NCBI GenBank assembly: GCA_002011125.2
Contig: MTMF02000009.1
Location: forward strand, 1,850,286-1,914,285
DNA length: 64,000 nucleotides
Reading direction: 5' to 3'
Source of the DNA: Candidatus Hydrothermarchaeum profundi
Lineage (GTDB): Archaea; Hydrothermarchaeota; Hydrothermarchaeia; Hydrothermarchaeales; Hydrothermarchaeaceae
Shown: positions 8,187 to 15,714 of the stretch, piece by piece
How the letters are laid out: the number at the start of each line of letters is the position of its first letter
Numbering within the stretch: the stretch's first letter is position 1
Position numbers and translations under genes: made by a program
Notes under the pieces: model-generated
Database searches by the model: none
What the model was told of the DNA's origin: nothing
The model's input: the letters and a program-made list of their open reading frames with translations, nothing else

Positions 8187-8633
8187 TTGGCTGAGGCTAA
8201 GGAGTTGTCTGCGGAGGAGGCCGACAGGTATATGGAGGAGGTCATGGGCTTTACGCCCAGGATGTTTAAGGTGATTAACACGGTTAACCCTGAGGCTGGT
8301 AAGACCTTCGCGGACTTCTATAACAGTATATGGAAGGACGCCGCTCTTTCTAAGAAGGTTAAGGAGCTTATCTTCACCGCCATAGGCGTCGCCAACATGT
8401 CCCCTAGGTGCCTTATACACGTTATACCCGCGTTAAAGGCAGGGGCTACGACGGCAGAGATATTTGAGGCGGTATCGGTCGGCGTTATAGCCGCTGGCTT
8501 CGTGCCCAACGGCAAGGGCATACCCTACGCCTTCGAATACGCTGCCAAGGTACTAGAGATAGCAGACAAATACAGCAAAGGCGAAGAATGGGAATACCTG
8601 CTGCCGCCAAAATTCGACCACGGCATACATTAA
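8187..8633 (+). CDS. Carboxymuconolactone decarboxylase (AhpD-like) family protein
   Basis: A 148-residue protein with the CMD fold: the segment MSPRCLIHVIPALKAGAT (about residues 72-89) matches the AhpD/CMD motif CxxC...H...A..AGAT. The first cysteine is replaced by serine and only one Cys remains, so a CXXC disulfide mechanism is not possible within one chain. The TTG start follows a strong AGGAGGTGAG site. Codon use (GCC, CTT, AGG) is much richer in G and C than in the flanking genes and resembles mtmB/mtmC, suggesting high expression. DsrE and TusA follow within 16 and 19 bases, forming a likely operon. Confidence 0.75.
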   Translation: MAEAKELSAEEADRYMEEVMGFTPRMFKVINTVNPEAGKTFADFYNSIWKDAALSKKVKELIFTAIGVANMSPRCLIHVIPALKAGATTAEIFEAVSVGVIAAGFVPNGKGIPYAFEYAAKVLEIADKYSKGEEWEYLLPPKFDHGIH

Positions 8634-8648
8634 ACAGTTTGATACCTA

Positions 8649-9017
8649 ATGAGCGATAAAAGGATTATATTCCTATTGAAGACGGGCTTTAATCAACCGG
8701 GCATTACTAGAGCTGCCTTAATGTTTTCCTCTATTAGTGCGGCCATGGACGTAGATACCATTGTTTACTGCGTTCAGGAAGGCGCGGATATCTTAGTTAG
8801 AGGAGCAGTAGACAAGGAAGAAGCTAAGCCGGGTATCCCAACGATAAAGCAACGGCTTGAAGAAGCCATAGATGCGGGGGTTAGATTTGAGATATGTGAC
8901 GCTACAGCTAAGGTTAGAGGAATCAAAAAGGAGGAACTAATTCCTCAAGCCAGGATAGTTGGCGCAGCCAGGTTGATAGACTTGGCCTTGGATAGTGATA
9001 AAGTAATTAGTTTTTGA
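8649..9017 (+). CDS. DsrE-family sulfur-transfer-like protein
   Basis: A 122-residue DsrE/DsrF-fold protein: the N-terminal strand KRIIFLLKTGFNQPG, the helix FSSISAAMDVDTIVYCVQEGADIL and the C-terminal RIVGAARLIDLALDSDKVISF are typical of peroxiredoxin-like DsrE proteins of archaea. Cysteines are at about residues 39 and 84 (YCVQEG, EICDA); the second is where several sulfur-accepting DsrE proteins carry their active cysteine. It lies between the CMD gene and tusA, so persulfide handling between TusA and a partner such as the HdrD/DsrK-like complex is a reasonable inference. Confidence 0.7.
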   Translation: MSDKRIIFLLKTGFNQPGITRAALMFSSISAAMDVDTIVYCVQEGADILVRGAVDKEEAKPGIPTIKQRLEEAIDAGVRFEICDATAKVRGIKKEELIPQARIVGAARLIDLALDSDKVISF

Positions 9018-9035
9018 TATGGAGGGTAAGGGATA

Positions 9036-9275
9036 ATGGTGACTGAGTATAAAGCCGACAGAGTACTTGACGTTAAAGGGCTCACTTGCCCGTATCCTGT
9101 ACTGAAGACTAAGAAATTAATGGATCAAATGAAGCCTGGAGAAATCCTTGAAGTCATTGCTACAGATGATGGCTGTAAGACGGACTTGCCTGCATGGGCA
9201 AAGCGCACTGGAAATGAATTCCTAGGAATGTTTGAGAATACCAACTTCACTAGATTCTTTATTAAGAAAAAGTAG
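9036..9275 (+). CDS. tusA: TusA-family sulfur carrier
   Basis: A 79-residue TusA (SirA-like) protein. CPYPVLKTKK at about residues 18-27 contains the CPxP motif whose Cys carries the persulfide. Length and the fold pattern (LDVKGLTCPYPVL, then GEILEVIATDDGC, then FTRFFIKKK) are complete. It starts at ATG after GGAGGGTAAGG and ends in TAG. It is the last gene of the CMD-dsrE-tusA group and would deliver sulfur in the cytoplasm to tRNA thiolation, cofactor synthesis or an Hdr-like complex. Confidence 0.88.
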   Translation: MVTEYKADRVLDVKGLTCPYPVLKTKKLMDQMKPGEILEVIATDDGCKTDLPAWAKRTGNEFLGMFENTNFTRFFIKKK

Positions 9276-9330
9276 AATACTTCAATAGCCTCACTCAGAG
9301 AAACCATTATATCAAGCCTTATGGTAGATT

Positions 9331-9731
9331 TCACTCAGGTACAATCCTAGAGAATTCATCGAATTTATCATAGTAGGCATCCAGCACATATATTTCTCTT
9401 ATCCCGTTTTCTTGCATAACCAGCACATTTACTGCGTCATCAAAATCAATTTCATATTCTTCAGCCATGAGTGCTGCATTCTCTATTAACTACCCTATCT
9501 AACAGAGGGACCCATTTAATGTTTAAGGATTTCAGAGCCCTCATGGCTAGAGTTAATCTATCTTATCAAAGTTTTCTCTATTTTCTAAGATGAAATAAAA
9601 TACTGCGGATGTTAAGAAAGTAGTAGTAACTCTCTCTATGTTGATTTTAGGAGATAACCGTAAGAGCAAATTTTGCCTCCATGATAATATTCTTCTGGTT
9701 GCTTTAAAGCAACGCATAGGAAGATTCCTAC
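9331..9731 (-). pseudogene. Decayed VapC PIN-domain toxin
   Basis: Reading the minus strand, pieces of one PIN-domain protein lie in different frames. The C-terminal part (EIDFDDAVNVLVMQENGIRE, then VLDAYYDKFDEFSRIVPE and TGA at 9331) is a typical VapC ending with the conserved acidic pair. Upstream, MRALKSLNIKWVPLLDRV is shifted by one frame, and further upstream INIERVTTTFLTSAVFYF is again separated by stops. No intact start is present. The gene sits directly after a damaged antitoxin gene. This is an inactivated toxin-antitoxin locus, or, less likely, repeated sequencing errors. Confidence 0.65.
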
Positions 9732-9732
9732 A

Positions 9733-9992
9733 TTAAAGAATCTCATATAAGCCTGATTTCCTTTCAAGAAACTTTTCTGCCGCCTTTTTCTTTAACTCTG
9801 TAACCTGATACCTCTCTAGTAGACCATCGAAAATCTCTACAGGATTTTCGATCTTTTAACGACTATCAATTTGATACCATCTTCTTCAGGTTTAAATATA
9901 ACCTCATCCCCTTCTCTAATTAAGTATTTCTTACAAATCTCTTTAGGTATGGTAATCTGATATTTAGAAGTCACTTTTGATTTTCCTTTCAA
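9733..9992 (-). pseudogene. Frameshifted VapB (AbrB/SpoVT-type) antitoxin
   Basis: From a TTG at 9990-9992, preceded by AGGAG, the minus strand encodes KVTSKYQITIPKEICKKYLI, the classic swapped-hairpin AbrB DNA-binding domain, and continues to a TAG after SKIL. One frame over, the text goes on as PVEIFDGLLERYQVTELKKK to a TAA at 9733-9735, which is the expected C-terminal toxin-binding tail. One missing base near 9844 would join the two. The truncated 51-residue product could still bind DNA. It is paired with the VapC remnant downstream. Confidence 0.65.
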
Positions 9993-10049
9993 AATAATTC
10001 TCCTTATTATAGCTATTGTCGATTACCGGGCAAAAATTTTATAAAATTT

Positions 10050-10343
10050 ATGAAAATAATCATACTAATGACATATATCGCTACTCTTGTAGATATAAAA
10101 GAAGTAAAGAGGCTACCGCCTGAGATAAGGCCCTACGTTGAATTTAAAGCACAACTCGAGAGCCGGGAATTAACCGGCAATGAGAAAGTTGCCATATTTA
10201 ATATAGCTACTACAACCGCTTATATCCCTGTGTTCCTAGATGAAGGTAAGTCTATAGAAAAAATTAAAAAAGAAATAAAGGAGGATGGACACGCATCAAT
10301 CAACCCTGATAGTCTCAGAAGATTAAGAGGGCTTCTCCATTAG
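10050..10343 (+). CDS. Conserved-looking hypothetical protein
   Basis: An ORF of 97 codons; the second ATG (codon 8, MTYIATLVDIKEV) may be the true start. A TTTTATAAAATTT TATA box lies just before it, fitting a leaderless transcript. The protein is charged and helix-rich, with no cysteines and no membrane segments. The last 21 bases overlap the 3' end of the convergent mtd gene. I do not recognise a family. Confidence 0.5.
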   Translation: MKIIILMTYIATLVDIKEVKRLPPEIRPYVEFKAQLESRELTGNEKVAIFNIATTTAYIPVFLDEGKSIEKIKKEIKEDGHASINPDSLRRLRGLLH

Positions 10344-11141
10344 CTTTCTTTTACTCAAGAGCTTTCCTTCAGCAGAATGCGGTCTTCTTAGGACGTTATC
10401 TTCCCCCTTTTCTATCTTTCTTACCTCATCGCACAGAAGAGCAGCCGCCCTTAATAGTTCATGGGCAGACGCTACTATAGGAATATATTCTTCGGAATCT
10501 TTCACTATAAAGCAACCTTTCACATTAAGCTCTCCAACTTTTTCAGCCATTTCATAAGCTGCCATTGCCATCGACTTAGCATATGGATTGTTTATCCCCG
10601 ATCTTTCTACTGCTTTTTTACTGTCAATAATAATTCTCGGTAGATATTCTTCCCCATTTTTTATTGCATCAATAGATTTGTCGATCTCTTCTTGTAATAC
10701 CCTAAAGGCTCCTGTTATAGATAATACTTTCAGCATCTCAGCATTAAAAATCGCCATCTCTATAGGATCTAAGAATTCCCTCCTAGCGCCTATCATAGAA
10801 TCGCCTTTCACAAAGACATATCCGAGACCCTCTTCTTCTAGTTTATCTTTTATTCTTATTCCCGGAGCATCTCCTATAATCACTGCCTTTTTCTTTGAGA
10901 GATTCTTAATTACCTTAGCCGGTCCAGGAGCTGAAGGGTTTGGAGTTGAATATAGTATAAGGTCTGGGTTTTGCTTCAGTACTTCACTCACAGGCTCTTC
11001 AACATCCTTCGGGCCCATCTTCGCCCCAGATGTCACCACTCTTACTTTTAAATCCTTTCTGTCCGCTCTTTCATCTAATAGAAGCTCTAACACTAGGGAA
11101 GAAGCAATATTCCCTGTTTTAATTACACCTATCTCTACCAT
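10323..11141 (-). CDS. mtd: F420-dependent methylene-tetrahydromethanopterin dehydrogenase
   Basis: A 272-residue Mtd. The start IGVIKTGNIASSLVLELLLDE and GAKMGPKDVE (about 47), YSTPNPSAPGPAKV (about 70), GDAPGIR (about 93), GDSMIGARREFLDP (about 113) and NNPYAKSMAMAAYEMA (about 190) match the family throughout. The enzyme interconverts methylene- and methenyl-H4MPT with coenzyme F420. I place the start at the ATG at 11139-11141, preceded by GGGAGGTAAGAG; eight more in-frame codons upstream are not needed. With CofG and CofH nearby for F420 synthesis and MetVF at 15.7 kb, it shows an archaeal pterin C1 pathway. Confidence 0.93.
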   Translation of the reverse strand: MVEIGVIKTGNIASSLVLELLLDERADRKDLKVRVVTSGAKMGPKDVEEPVSEVLKQNPDLILYSTPNPSAPGPAKVIKNLSKKKAVIIGDAPGIRIKDKLEEEGLGYVFVKGDSMIGARREFLDPIEMAIFNAEMLKVLSITGAFRVLQEEIDKSIDAIKNGEEYLPRIIIDSKKAVERSGINNPYAKSMAMAAYEMAEKVGELNVKGCFIVKDSEEYIPIVASAHELLRAAALLCDEVRKIEKGEDNVLRRPHSAEGKLLSKRKLMEKPS

Positions 11142-11213
11142 ATTTCTCTTACCTCCCACCCCCATCTGGGTCCACTAAATATTTAAATATAGTGGGCTAC
11201 ATCAGGATTTAAT

Positions 11214-11486
11214 ATGTGTTTAAACTATAAGGACGGTAACTGCATAGTGACGAATAAGAAGTGCAAGTTCGGTGAAGACGGAGAGGACCTTTCCATGGGA
11301 GACTGTGATCTTCACGGGGATTACGATGTCTGGGTTACTGATAAGAAGATAATTGTTGCCAAAACTGAAAAAGGGTCTAAAGGAGAAGGAAAAGTTTTAG
11401 GCTATGGATTGAATTTTTTGGTAGCTGATGAACTAGCCTATAAGAAGTCTAAAAAACTGGAATTACCCGTAGATTACATAGAATAG
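11214..11486 (+). CDS. Hypothetical protein with Cys-rich N-terminus
   Basis: A 90-residue protein with four cysteines in the first 30 residues (MCLNYKDGNCIVTNKKCKF and GDCDLHGDYDVW), a likely small metal site, followed by a beta-rich region. The ATG follows TATTTAAATATAGTGGGC by about 25 bases, suggesting a TATA box and short leader. It is followed after 11 bases by the RAM-domain gene and may be in an operon with it. Ends in TAG. Family not recognised. Confidence 0.5.
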   Translation: MCLNYKDGNCIVTNKKCKFGEDGEDLSMGDCDLHGDYDVWVTDKKIIVAKTEKGSKGEGKVLGYGLNFLVADELAYKKSKKLELPVDYIE

Positions 11487-11497
11487 AGGTGAGACAA

Positions 11498-11728
11498 ATG
11501 ATAGGTTTTGTACAAATTGGTACCGAGCTAGGTAAAGAGAGAGAAATAGCAAATAAGCTCCGTAAATTACCTGAAGTTAAAGAAGTCTATGGTACTTTTG
11601 GACACTTCGACATACTGGTTAAGGTAGAAGGAAATACGCCTCAAGACATTGGAGAAATCGTAATCGAGAAGATAAGACGTATTTCCGGAGTAAATATGAC
11701 CGAGACTATCATAACTGTGGAACTTTAA
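11498..11728 (+). CDS. Stand-alone Lrp/AsnC ligand-binding (RAM) domain protein
   Basis: A 76-residue protein made only of the regulatory RAM domain of Lrp-family regulators: MIGFVQIGTELGKEREIANK, then VKEVYGTFGHFDILVKVEG and a C-terminal strand ETIITVEL. No DNA-binding helix-turn-helix is present. Such proteins form dimer or octamer rings and bind amino acids. The ATG at 11498 follows GAGGTGAG with good spacing; a GTG 9 bases earlier overlaps that site and is less likely. Confidence 0.8.
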   Translation: MIGFVQIGTELGKEREIANKLRKLPEVKEVYGTFGHFDILVKVEGNTPQDIGEIVIEKIRRISGVNMTETIITVEL

Positions 11729-11797
11729 CCTGAAAAACTTCTACCTGTACCAAGACAAAGAAATATATCATACCTACGGATATTGACAGTTGTTTAG

Positions 11798-12148
11798 ATG
11801 AAAATAAAAGAAGGAGACTGGATTTATAGAGAGGGATATAGAAAAAAGATACTCTCAGACGAAAAAAATTTAGGAAAAGGAAACTTAGTTCAAATCGTAG
11901 AAATAAAGCCAGGCTGGAAAGTAAAGCCCCATTATCACCAAATACAAACCGAATTTTTCTATATACTTCATGGAGAAGCAACACTATCAATAGGTGGTGA
12001 GGAGTATATAGCAAAGCCGGGTGAATGTTATCTATGCAAGCCAGGCAAAATCCATTTCGTAGAAAATCATGGAGAAGACGACTTCATGCTTCTAGTATTT
12101 AAGACTAATTGGAGAGAGAAAGACTCCTACTGGGAAGTCGATCTCTAA
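11798..12148 (+). CDS. Cupin-domain protein
   Basis: A 116-residue single cupin. HYHQIQTEFFYILHGEATL (about residues 46-64) is cupin motif 1 (HxH...E...G) and KPGECYLCKPGKIHFVEN (about 73-90) is motif 2 with the metal-ligand His. A small metal-binding barrel with unknown substrate; homologues include sugar isomerases and regulators. It lies between the RAM-domain gene and the convergent cofH gene, and its stop touches the end of cofH without overlap. Confidence 0.78.
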   Translation: MKIKEGDWIYREGYRKKILSDEKNLGKGNLVQIVEIKPGWKVKPHYHQIQTEFFYILHGEATLSIGGEEYIAKPGECYLCKPGKIHFVENHGEDDFMLLVFKTNWREKDSYWEVDL

Positions 12149-13249
12149 TTAATGAAGCCAGTTGTATAGGGTATCCCTCTGCCTAGGAACCCTACCTGCC
12201 TCAAGGATCATACGCTCAATTTCTTCTTTAGTTAGCATCCTAGAAGCAACCCCTGCAGCCCTAGATATGTTCTCCTCCATGAGGGTACCTCCAAGATCAT
12301 TAGCACCAAAATTTAACAGCACTTGTGAGAATTTTTCACCAAATTTAACCCAAGAAGCCTGTATATTCCTGAAGTTATCTAAAAAGATTCGAGAGACCGC
12401 TATTATTCTAAGGTCTTCCACGCCTGTGGCACCTCCTCTGCTTTCTCCGGAGAGGTATATAGGTGCATTAAAATGCACAAAAGATAATGGTATGAACTCT
12501 GTGAATCCCCCTGTTTCGTCTTGAATATCCCTTAAAATGCTTAAATGTTTAACTTGATCCTCCGCTGTTTCAATATGGCCGTAAAGCATTGTCGCAGTAG
12601 TGGGTATCCCTAGATTATGCGCCTCTTTTATGGTCTCTATCCACTCTTTGGTAGTGAGTTTAGTTGGACAGATTTTTCTCCTCACATCGTCATCTAGTAT
12701 TTCGGCAGCGGTACCAGGTATAGAATCTAATCCTGCGTTTTTTAATAACTCTAACGTTTCGTGTATGCTAATCCCTGATCTCTCAGAAGCATATTTTATC
12801 TCCATGGGTGAAAAAGCATGGACATGTACAGCTCCAATCTCTTTTATTCTCTTTATAATCTCGGTGTAGAATTCTACATCAATATCCGGGTGTAGCCCGC
12901 CCTGTATACATACCTCGGTTGCGCCCACCTCTAAGGCTTCATGGGCTTTAGCTACTATTTCTTCAAGTTTTAAAAAGAAGGCTTCAGCGTCCCCTAGTCT
13001 TCTTTTAAAAGCGCAGAAACCACAGCTTCCAATACATATATTCGTGAAGTTTATGTTCCTATTGACAACGTAGGTAACAAAATCCCCTACATTCCTCTCC
13101 CTTAACTTATTCGCTACAAGTCCAATAGCAATAAGGTCATCAGCGTTCGCGTGCATTAGCACTAATGCTTCTTCGGGAGTTATCCTTTTTCCGTCTAAAG
13201 CTTTCTCTAATATCTCTTGAACCTCAGGGCTTACGCTAACTAGCTCCAT
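12149..13249 (-). CDS. cofH: FO synthase subunit 2, radical SAM
   Basis: A 366-residue radical-SAM enzyme. TNICIGSCGFCAFKR (about residues 68-82) holds the Cx3Cx2C cluster motif, and the following GATEVCIQGGLHPDID, HVHAFSPMEI and GFTEFIPLSFVHFN segments identify CofH rather than MqnC. CofH joins 5-amino-6-ribitylamino-uracil with tyrosine; with CofG it makes the FO chromophore of F420. The gene overlaps the end of cofG by 10 bases (start ATG at 13247-13249), so the pair is one operon. Confidence 0.93.
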   Translation of the reverse strand: MELVSVSPEVQEILEKALDGKRITPEEALVLMHANADDLIAIGLVANKLRERNVGDFVTYVVNRNINFTNICIGSCGFCAFKRRLGDAEAFFLKLEEIVAKAHEALEVGATEVCIQGGLHPDIDVEFYTEIIKRIKEIGAVHVHAFSPMEIKYASERSGISIHETLELLKNAGLDSIPGTAAEILDDDVRRKICPTKLTTKEWIETIKEAHNLGIPTTATMLYGHIETAEDQVKHLSILRDIQDETGGFTEFIPLSFVHFNAPIYLSGESRGGATGVEDLRIIAVSRIFLDNFRNIQASWVKFGEKFSQVLLNFGANDLGGTLMEENISRAAGVASRMLTKEEIERMILEAGRVPRQRDTLYNWLH

Positions 13250-14235
13250 TTTACTAGGCCCTCAGAATCAGAATATGAATGTATCAAATCCTTGAGCTTC
13301 TCGGAATACCATCCTTTTGATATAAACCTCGGGTAAATGGGTAGCCTCTCTCTAAGCCTAACTCCGAGTTTTCTGGAAACCATTTCTAAATCCTCAATTT
13401 TTGGCCAATCTGCCTCAGGGTTTATATAATCTTTGGTGAAAGGAGAGATCCCCCCTAGATCATTAGCTCCAGCATCCAAATAGAGTTCTAATGATCCCAA
13501 GATTAGATTTGGAGGGACCTGTATACTCATAGTAGGCATTGTCTTTCTTGCAAGCCTTACAGCCTCCACCATATATCGTATAGAAGGCTCTGGGCGATTT
13601 TCCATAGGGGTACCCGGCTTTGGTTTAAAGTTTTGGATTATGACTTCTTGGATATGCCCATATTTATCATTAAGACTTTTTAATAGCTTAATAGAATCTA
13701 AAAGCTCGTCCCAAGTCTCTCCTATACCAATAAGCACGCCGGTTGTAAAAGGTATCCGCAACTTTCCAGCGGTTTCAATTACCTTAATCCTCTCCTTAGG
13801 GTTTTTTCCAGGACTATAATAGTGAGGCATGCCTTCTTGGCATAGTCTCTCGCTAGAATTCTCAAGCATTAACCCCATACTTGCATTGACCTCTCTTAGA
13901 AGCCTCATGTCTTCTTCGCTTATCACTCCCGGATTAGAGTGGGGTAGTAGGCCATATTTTATTGCATCCTCACAAAGCTTGTAAAGATACTCTATTATAC
14001 TGGAATATCCCCAATGTTCTAGTTTTTTCTTTATCTGGGGTATTACCTCCGGTTTTTCACCGAAAGTAAAGAGAGCTTCTTTACACCTTGCCCTTCTACC
14101 TTTCTTAAGTATATCCACAACTTCCCTTTTACTCATTATACGTGGTCTATCAGAACGAAACCCACAATAGCCGCATCTATTCCTACACGCATTAGTCAAG
14201 GGGATGAATACATTCTTTGAGTAAGTTAGTTGCAT
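13240..14235 (-). CDS. cofG: FO synthase subunit 1, radical SAM
   Basis: A 331-residue radical-SAM enzyme with TNACRNRCGYCGFRSD near residues 13-28 (Cx3Cx2C) and the CofG segments EALFTFGEKPE, LLPHSNPGVIS, LMLENSSERL, HYSPGKNP and QNFKPKPGTPM. It performs the second step of FO synthesis. It stands first in the cofG-cofH operon and ends in TAG; reading through that TAG would add only two codons. Both subunits are separate genes, as in archaea, not the fused FbiC of actinobacteria. Confidence 0.93.
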   Translation of the reverse strand: MQLTYSKNVFIPLTNACRNRCGYCGFRSDRPRIMSKREVVDILKKGRRARCKEALFTFGEKPEVIPQIKKKLEHWGYSSIIEYLYKLCEDAIKYGLLPHSNPGVISEEDMRLLREVNASMGLMLENSSERLCQEGMPHYYSPGKNPKERIKVIETAGKLRIPFTTGVLIGIGETWDELLDSIKLLKSLNDKYGHIQEVIIQNFKPKPGTPMENRPEPSIRYMVEAVRLARKTMPTMSIQVPPNLILGSLELYLDAGANDLGGISPFTKDYINPEADWPKIEDLEMVSRKLGVRLRERLPIYPRFISKGWYSEKLKDLIHSYSDSEGLVKWS

Positions 14236-14296
14236 AAGACTTTACCTATTCCTTTACACAAATTTAATTAACGCGTAAAAGCTAAGTATATATGGG

Positions 14297-14926
14297 ATGA
14301 AATGTAAGATTTGTGGGAGAGAAAATTCCTGCTCTTCAATCATCTGTCCTTTAAGCGAGAGCAAAAAACAAGAGCAAGAAAAAACTAACTTAATTACTTT
14401 ATGGTCTAATAAGCTCCCTACTGAAAGCAAAAAAGACCCCTGGAATTTCTTTTACTCTATCGTTGGCTTCTTTGTATTAGGATTTATGGGGTCTTGGTAC
14501 TTTTTCAAGGATGGAGAGAAGATATTCAATGAGGACCTGGGTATAGTGCCAAGAGTTTTCAAGGCTTCAGCAGATAACCTTGCAAGAGGAGAGATATCTC
14601 TATACTTTGAGGTATATAACTGGAGCAAAGAAAAAGTCGTGCTAGAAGATGTTGACTGCCTTATCTCTATAAACAATACGCCAATACAACAATGTTCCGT
14701 AAAAATTGAATGCGAGATAGAACCCGGAGAAAACAAGGATCTAAAGCTAAAAGTTCCATTCTCATATGCAGAAGCGGGTAAAGCCGTGGTGGAAATACTA
14801 TCCGCTAGAAGACCCCGGTGGAACATATCCGGGGTCTCAGAGTTCCGCCTCCCCAAAGGCAAAACAAAACTGGTTTTCTCTCAAGATATTTACGTCGATG
14901 GTTATGGCAAAAATATGTATATCTAG
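14297..14926 (+). CDS. Membrane-anchored protein with zinc-knuckle N-terminus and LEA14-like domain
   Basis: A 209-residue protein in three parts: MKCKICGRENSCSSIICPL (four Cys, likely metal-binding), a membrane helix (YSIVGFFVLGFMGSWYFF, about 55-72), and a beta-rich domain from about 85 whose EISLYFEVYNWSKEKVVLEDVD pattern and EIEPGENKDLKLKVPF resemble LEA14/WHy domains. The role is unknown. It ends in TAG, and the 218 bases after it hold no convincing gene. The ATG follows AAGTATATATGGG, a TATA box close to the start. Confidence 0.55.
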   Translation: MKCKICGRENSCSSIICPLSESKKQEQEKTNLITLWSNKLPTESKKDPWNFFYSIVGFFVLGFMGSWYFFKDGEKIFNEDLGIVPRVFKASADNLARGEISLYFEVYNWSKEKVVLEDVDCLISINNTPIQQCSVKIECEIEPGENKDLKLKVPFSYAEAGKAVVEILSARRPRWNISGVSEFRLPKGKTKLVFSQDIYVDGYGKNMYI

Positions 14927-15144
14927 TATTTTTTGGGTTGAAGTATATTGAATTTTAATAATTTTTTATCAGAGGAAAAGGGCATTTTTCGCCTGTTTTC
15001 TAGCATCTTCATCCCTATCTATGTCTTTTTTAGTTGTATAAAAAAAATAAGCTTAAATCTGGATTTTTTCATGTTTAAATGATGATTTCAATGTAAATAG
15101 AGAATTTATCATAGCTTTATCTCTAATGCGTGCAAAAAAATTTT

Positions 15145-15291
15145 TTAGACCTCAAACATGCCTATCCGGGGCTTCTTCTTAGGCTTTTCTTTGGGCCATA
15201 TGTTCTGGAAGATATCATCCTCTACTACAATGCCCTCTCCTACCTTAAGGTTCCACACGTCTTCAACGGTCACTTTCTTTTTACATACCAT
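15145..15291 (-). CDS. Small antitoxin-like protein
   Basis: A 48-residue ORF, MVCKKKVTVEDVWNLKVGEG followed by IVVEDDIFQNIW and a basic tail KPKKKPRIGMFEV. It starts six bases after the stop of a BrnT/RelE-like toxin gene, on the same strand. Size, position and mixed acidic/basic character fit an antitoxin placed downstream of its toxin, as in brnT-brnA. No DNA-binding motif is evident. The gene is too short for ordinary ORF searches. Confidence 0.5.
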   Translation of the reverse strand: MVCKKKVTVEDVWNLKVGEGIVVEDDIFQNIWPKEKPKKKPRIGMFEV

Positions 15292-15297
15292 GATCCT

Positions 15298-15564
15298 TTA
15301 TTTCACCTTCTTTTTATATAGCCTTTTCTCTTTATCATTGGCATCTCTTGCTGTAATCCCTTTCATGTAGAACATGTCTTTATAGGGTTCAGCGATTACA
15401 GCTAATATTCTTCCATAGTAACTGCACAGGATCAAGTATCTGTTATGCGTCGTCCTTTTAACGAACTTTTTACCTTTTAGAGCCTGGTTGACTTGCGACC
15501 TAGACAAACCATGCCTGGCGATATGCTGCTCGGCCTTCTTAGTCCACTTAACCCTGATCTTCAT
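15298..15564 (-). CDS. BrnT/RelE-like toxin candidate
   Basis: An 88-residue basic protein. KIRVKWTKKAEQHIARHGLS, then QVNQALKGKKFVKRTTHNRY, LILCSYYGRILAVIAEP and MKGITARDANDKEKRLYKK give the beta-strand/helix order and the C-terminal arginine/aspartate-rich helix of BrnT-type RelE-fold ribonucleases (compare their ARxA..E.R.Y ending). I start it at the ATG at 15562-15564; 15 more codons upstream are hydrophobic and look like intergenic AT-rich DNA. It lies first in a two-gene unit with the 48-residue protein. Confidence 0.6.
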   Translation of the reverse strand: MKIRVKWTKKAEQHIARHGLSRSQVNQALKGKKFVKRTTHNRYLILCSYYGRILAVIAEPYKDMFYMKGITARDANDKEKRLYKKKVK

Positions 15565-15714
15565 GAATACCCAAAGCAAAAAAAAGCCTATGAAATAAGA
15601 AAAAAACATATAAAAACCGAATTTAAATAGTTAGACATCTTATTTTTAGTGGGAATACCGACTCCTAAAAAAATCTTTAAATAACATGAAGATTAGTTCT
15701 TTCTGGGTTTTAAC

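Noticed and set aside
10588-11178. A 196-codon plus-strand frame opposite mtd
   Set aside because: Shadow of a well-identified gene; no ribosome site, no protein-like pattern.
12162-12524. Plus-strand frame opposite cofH
   Set aside because: CofH is certain on the minus strand, and this frame has no recognisable features.
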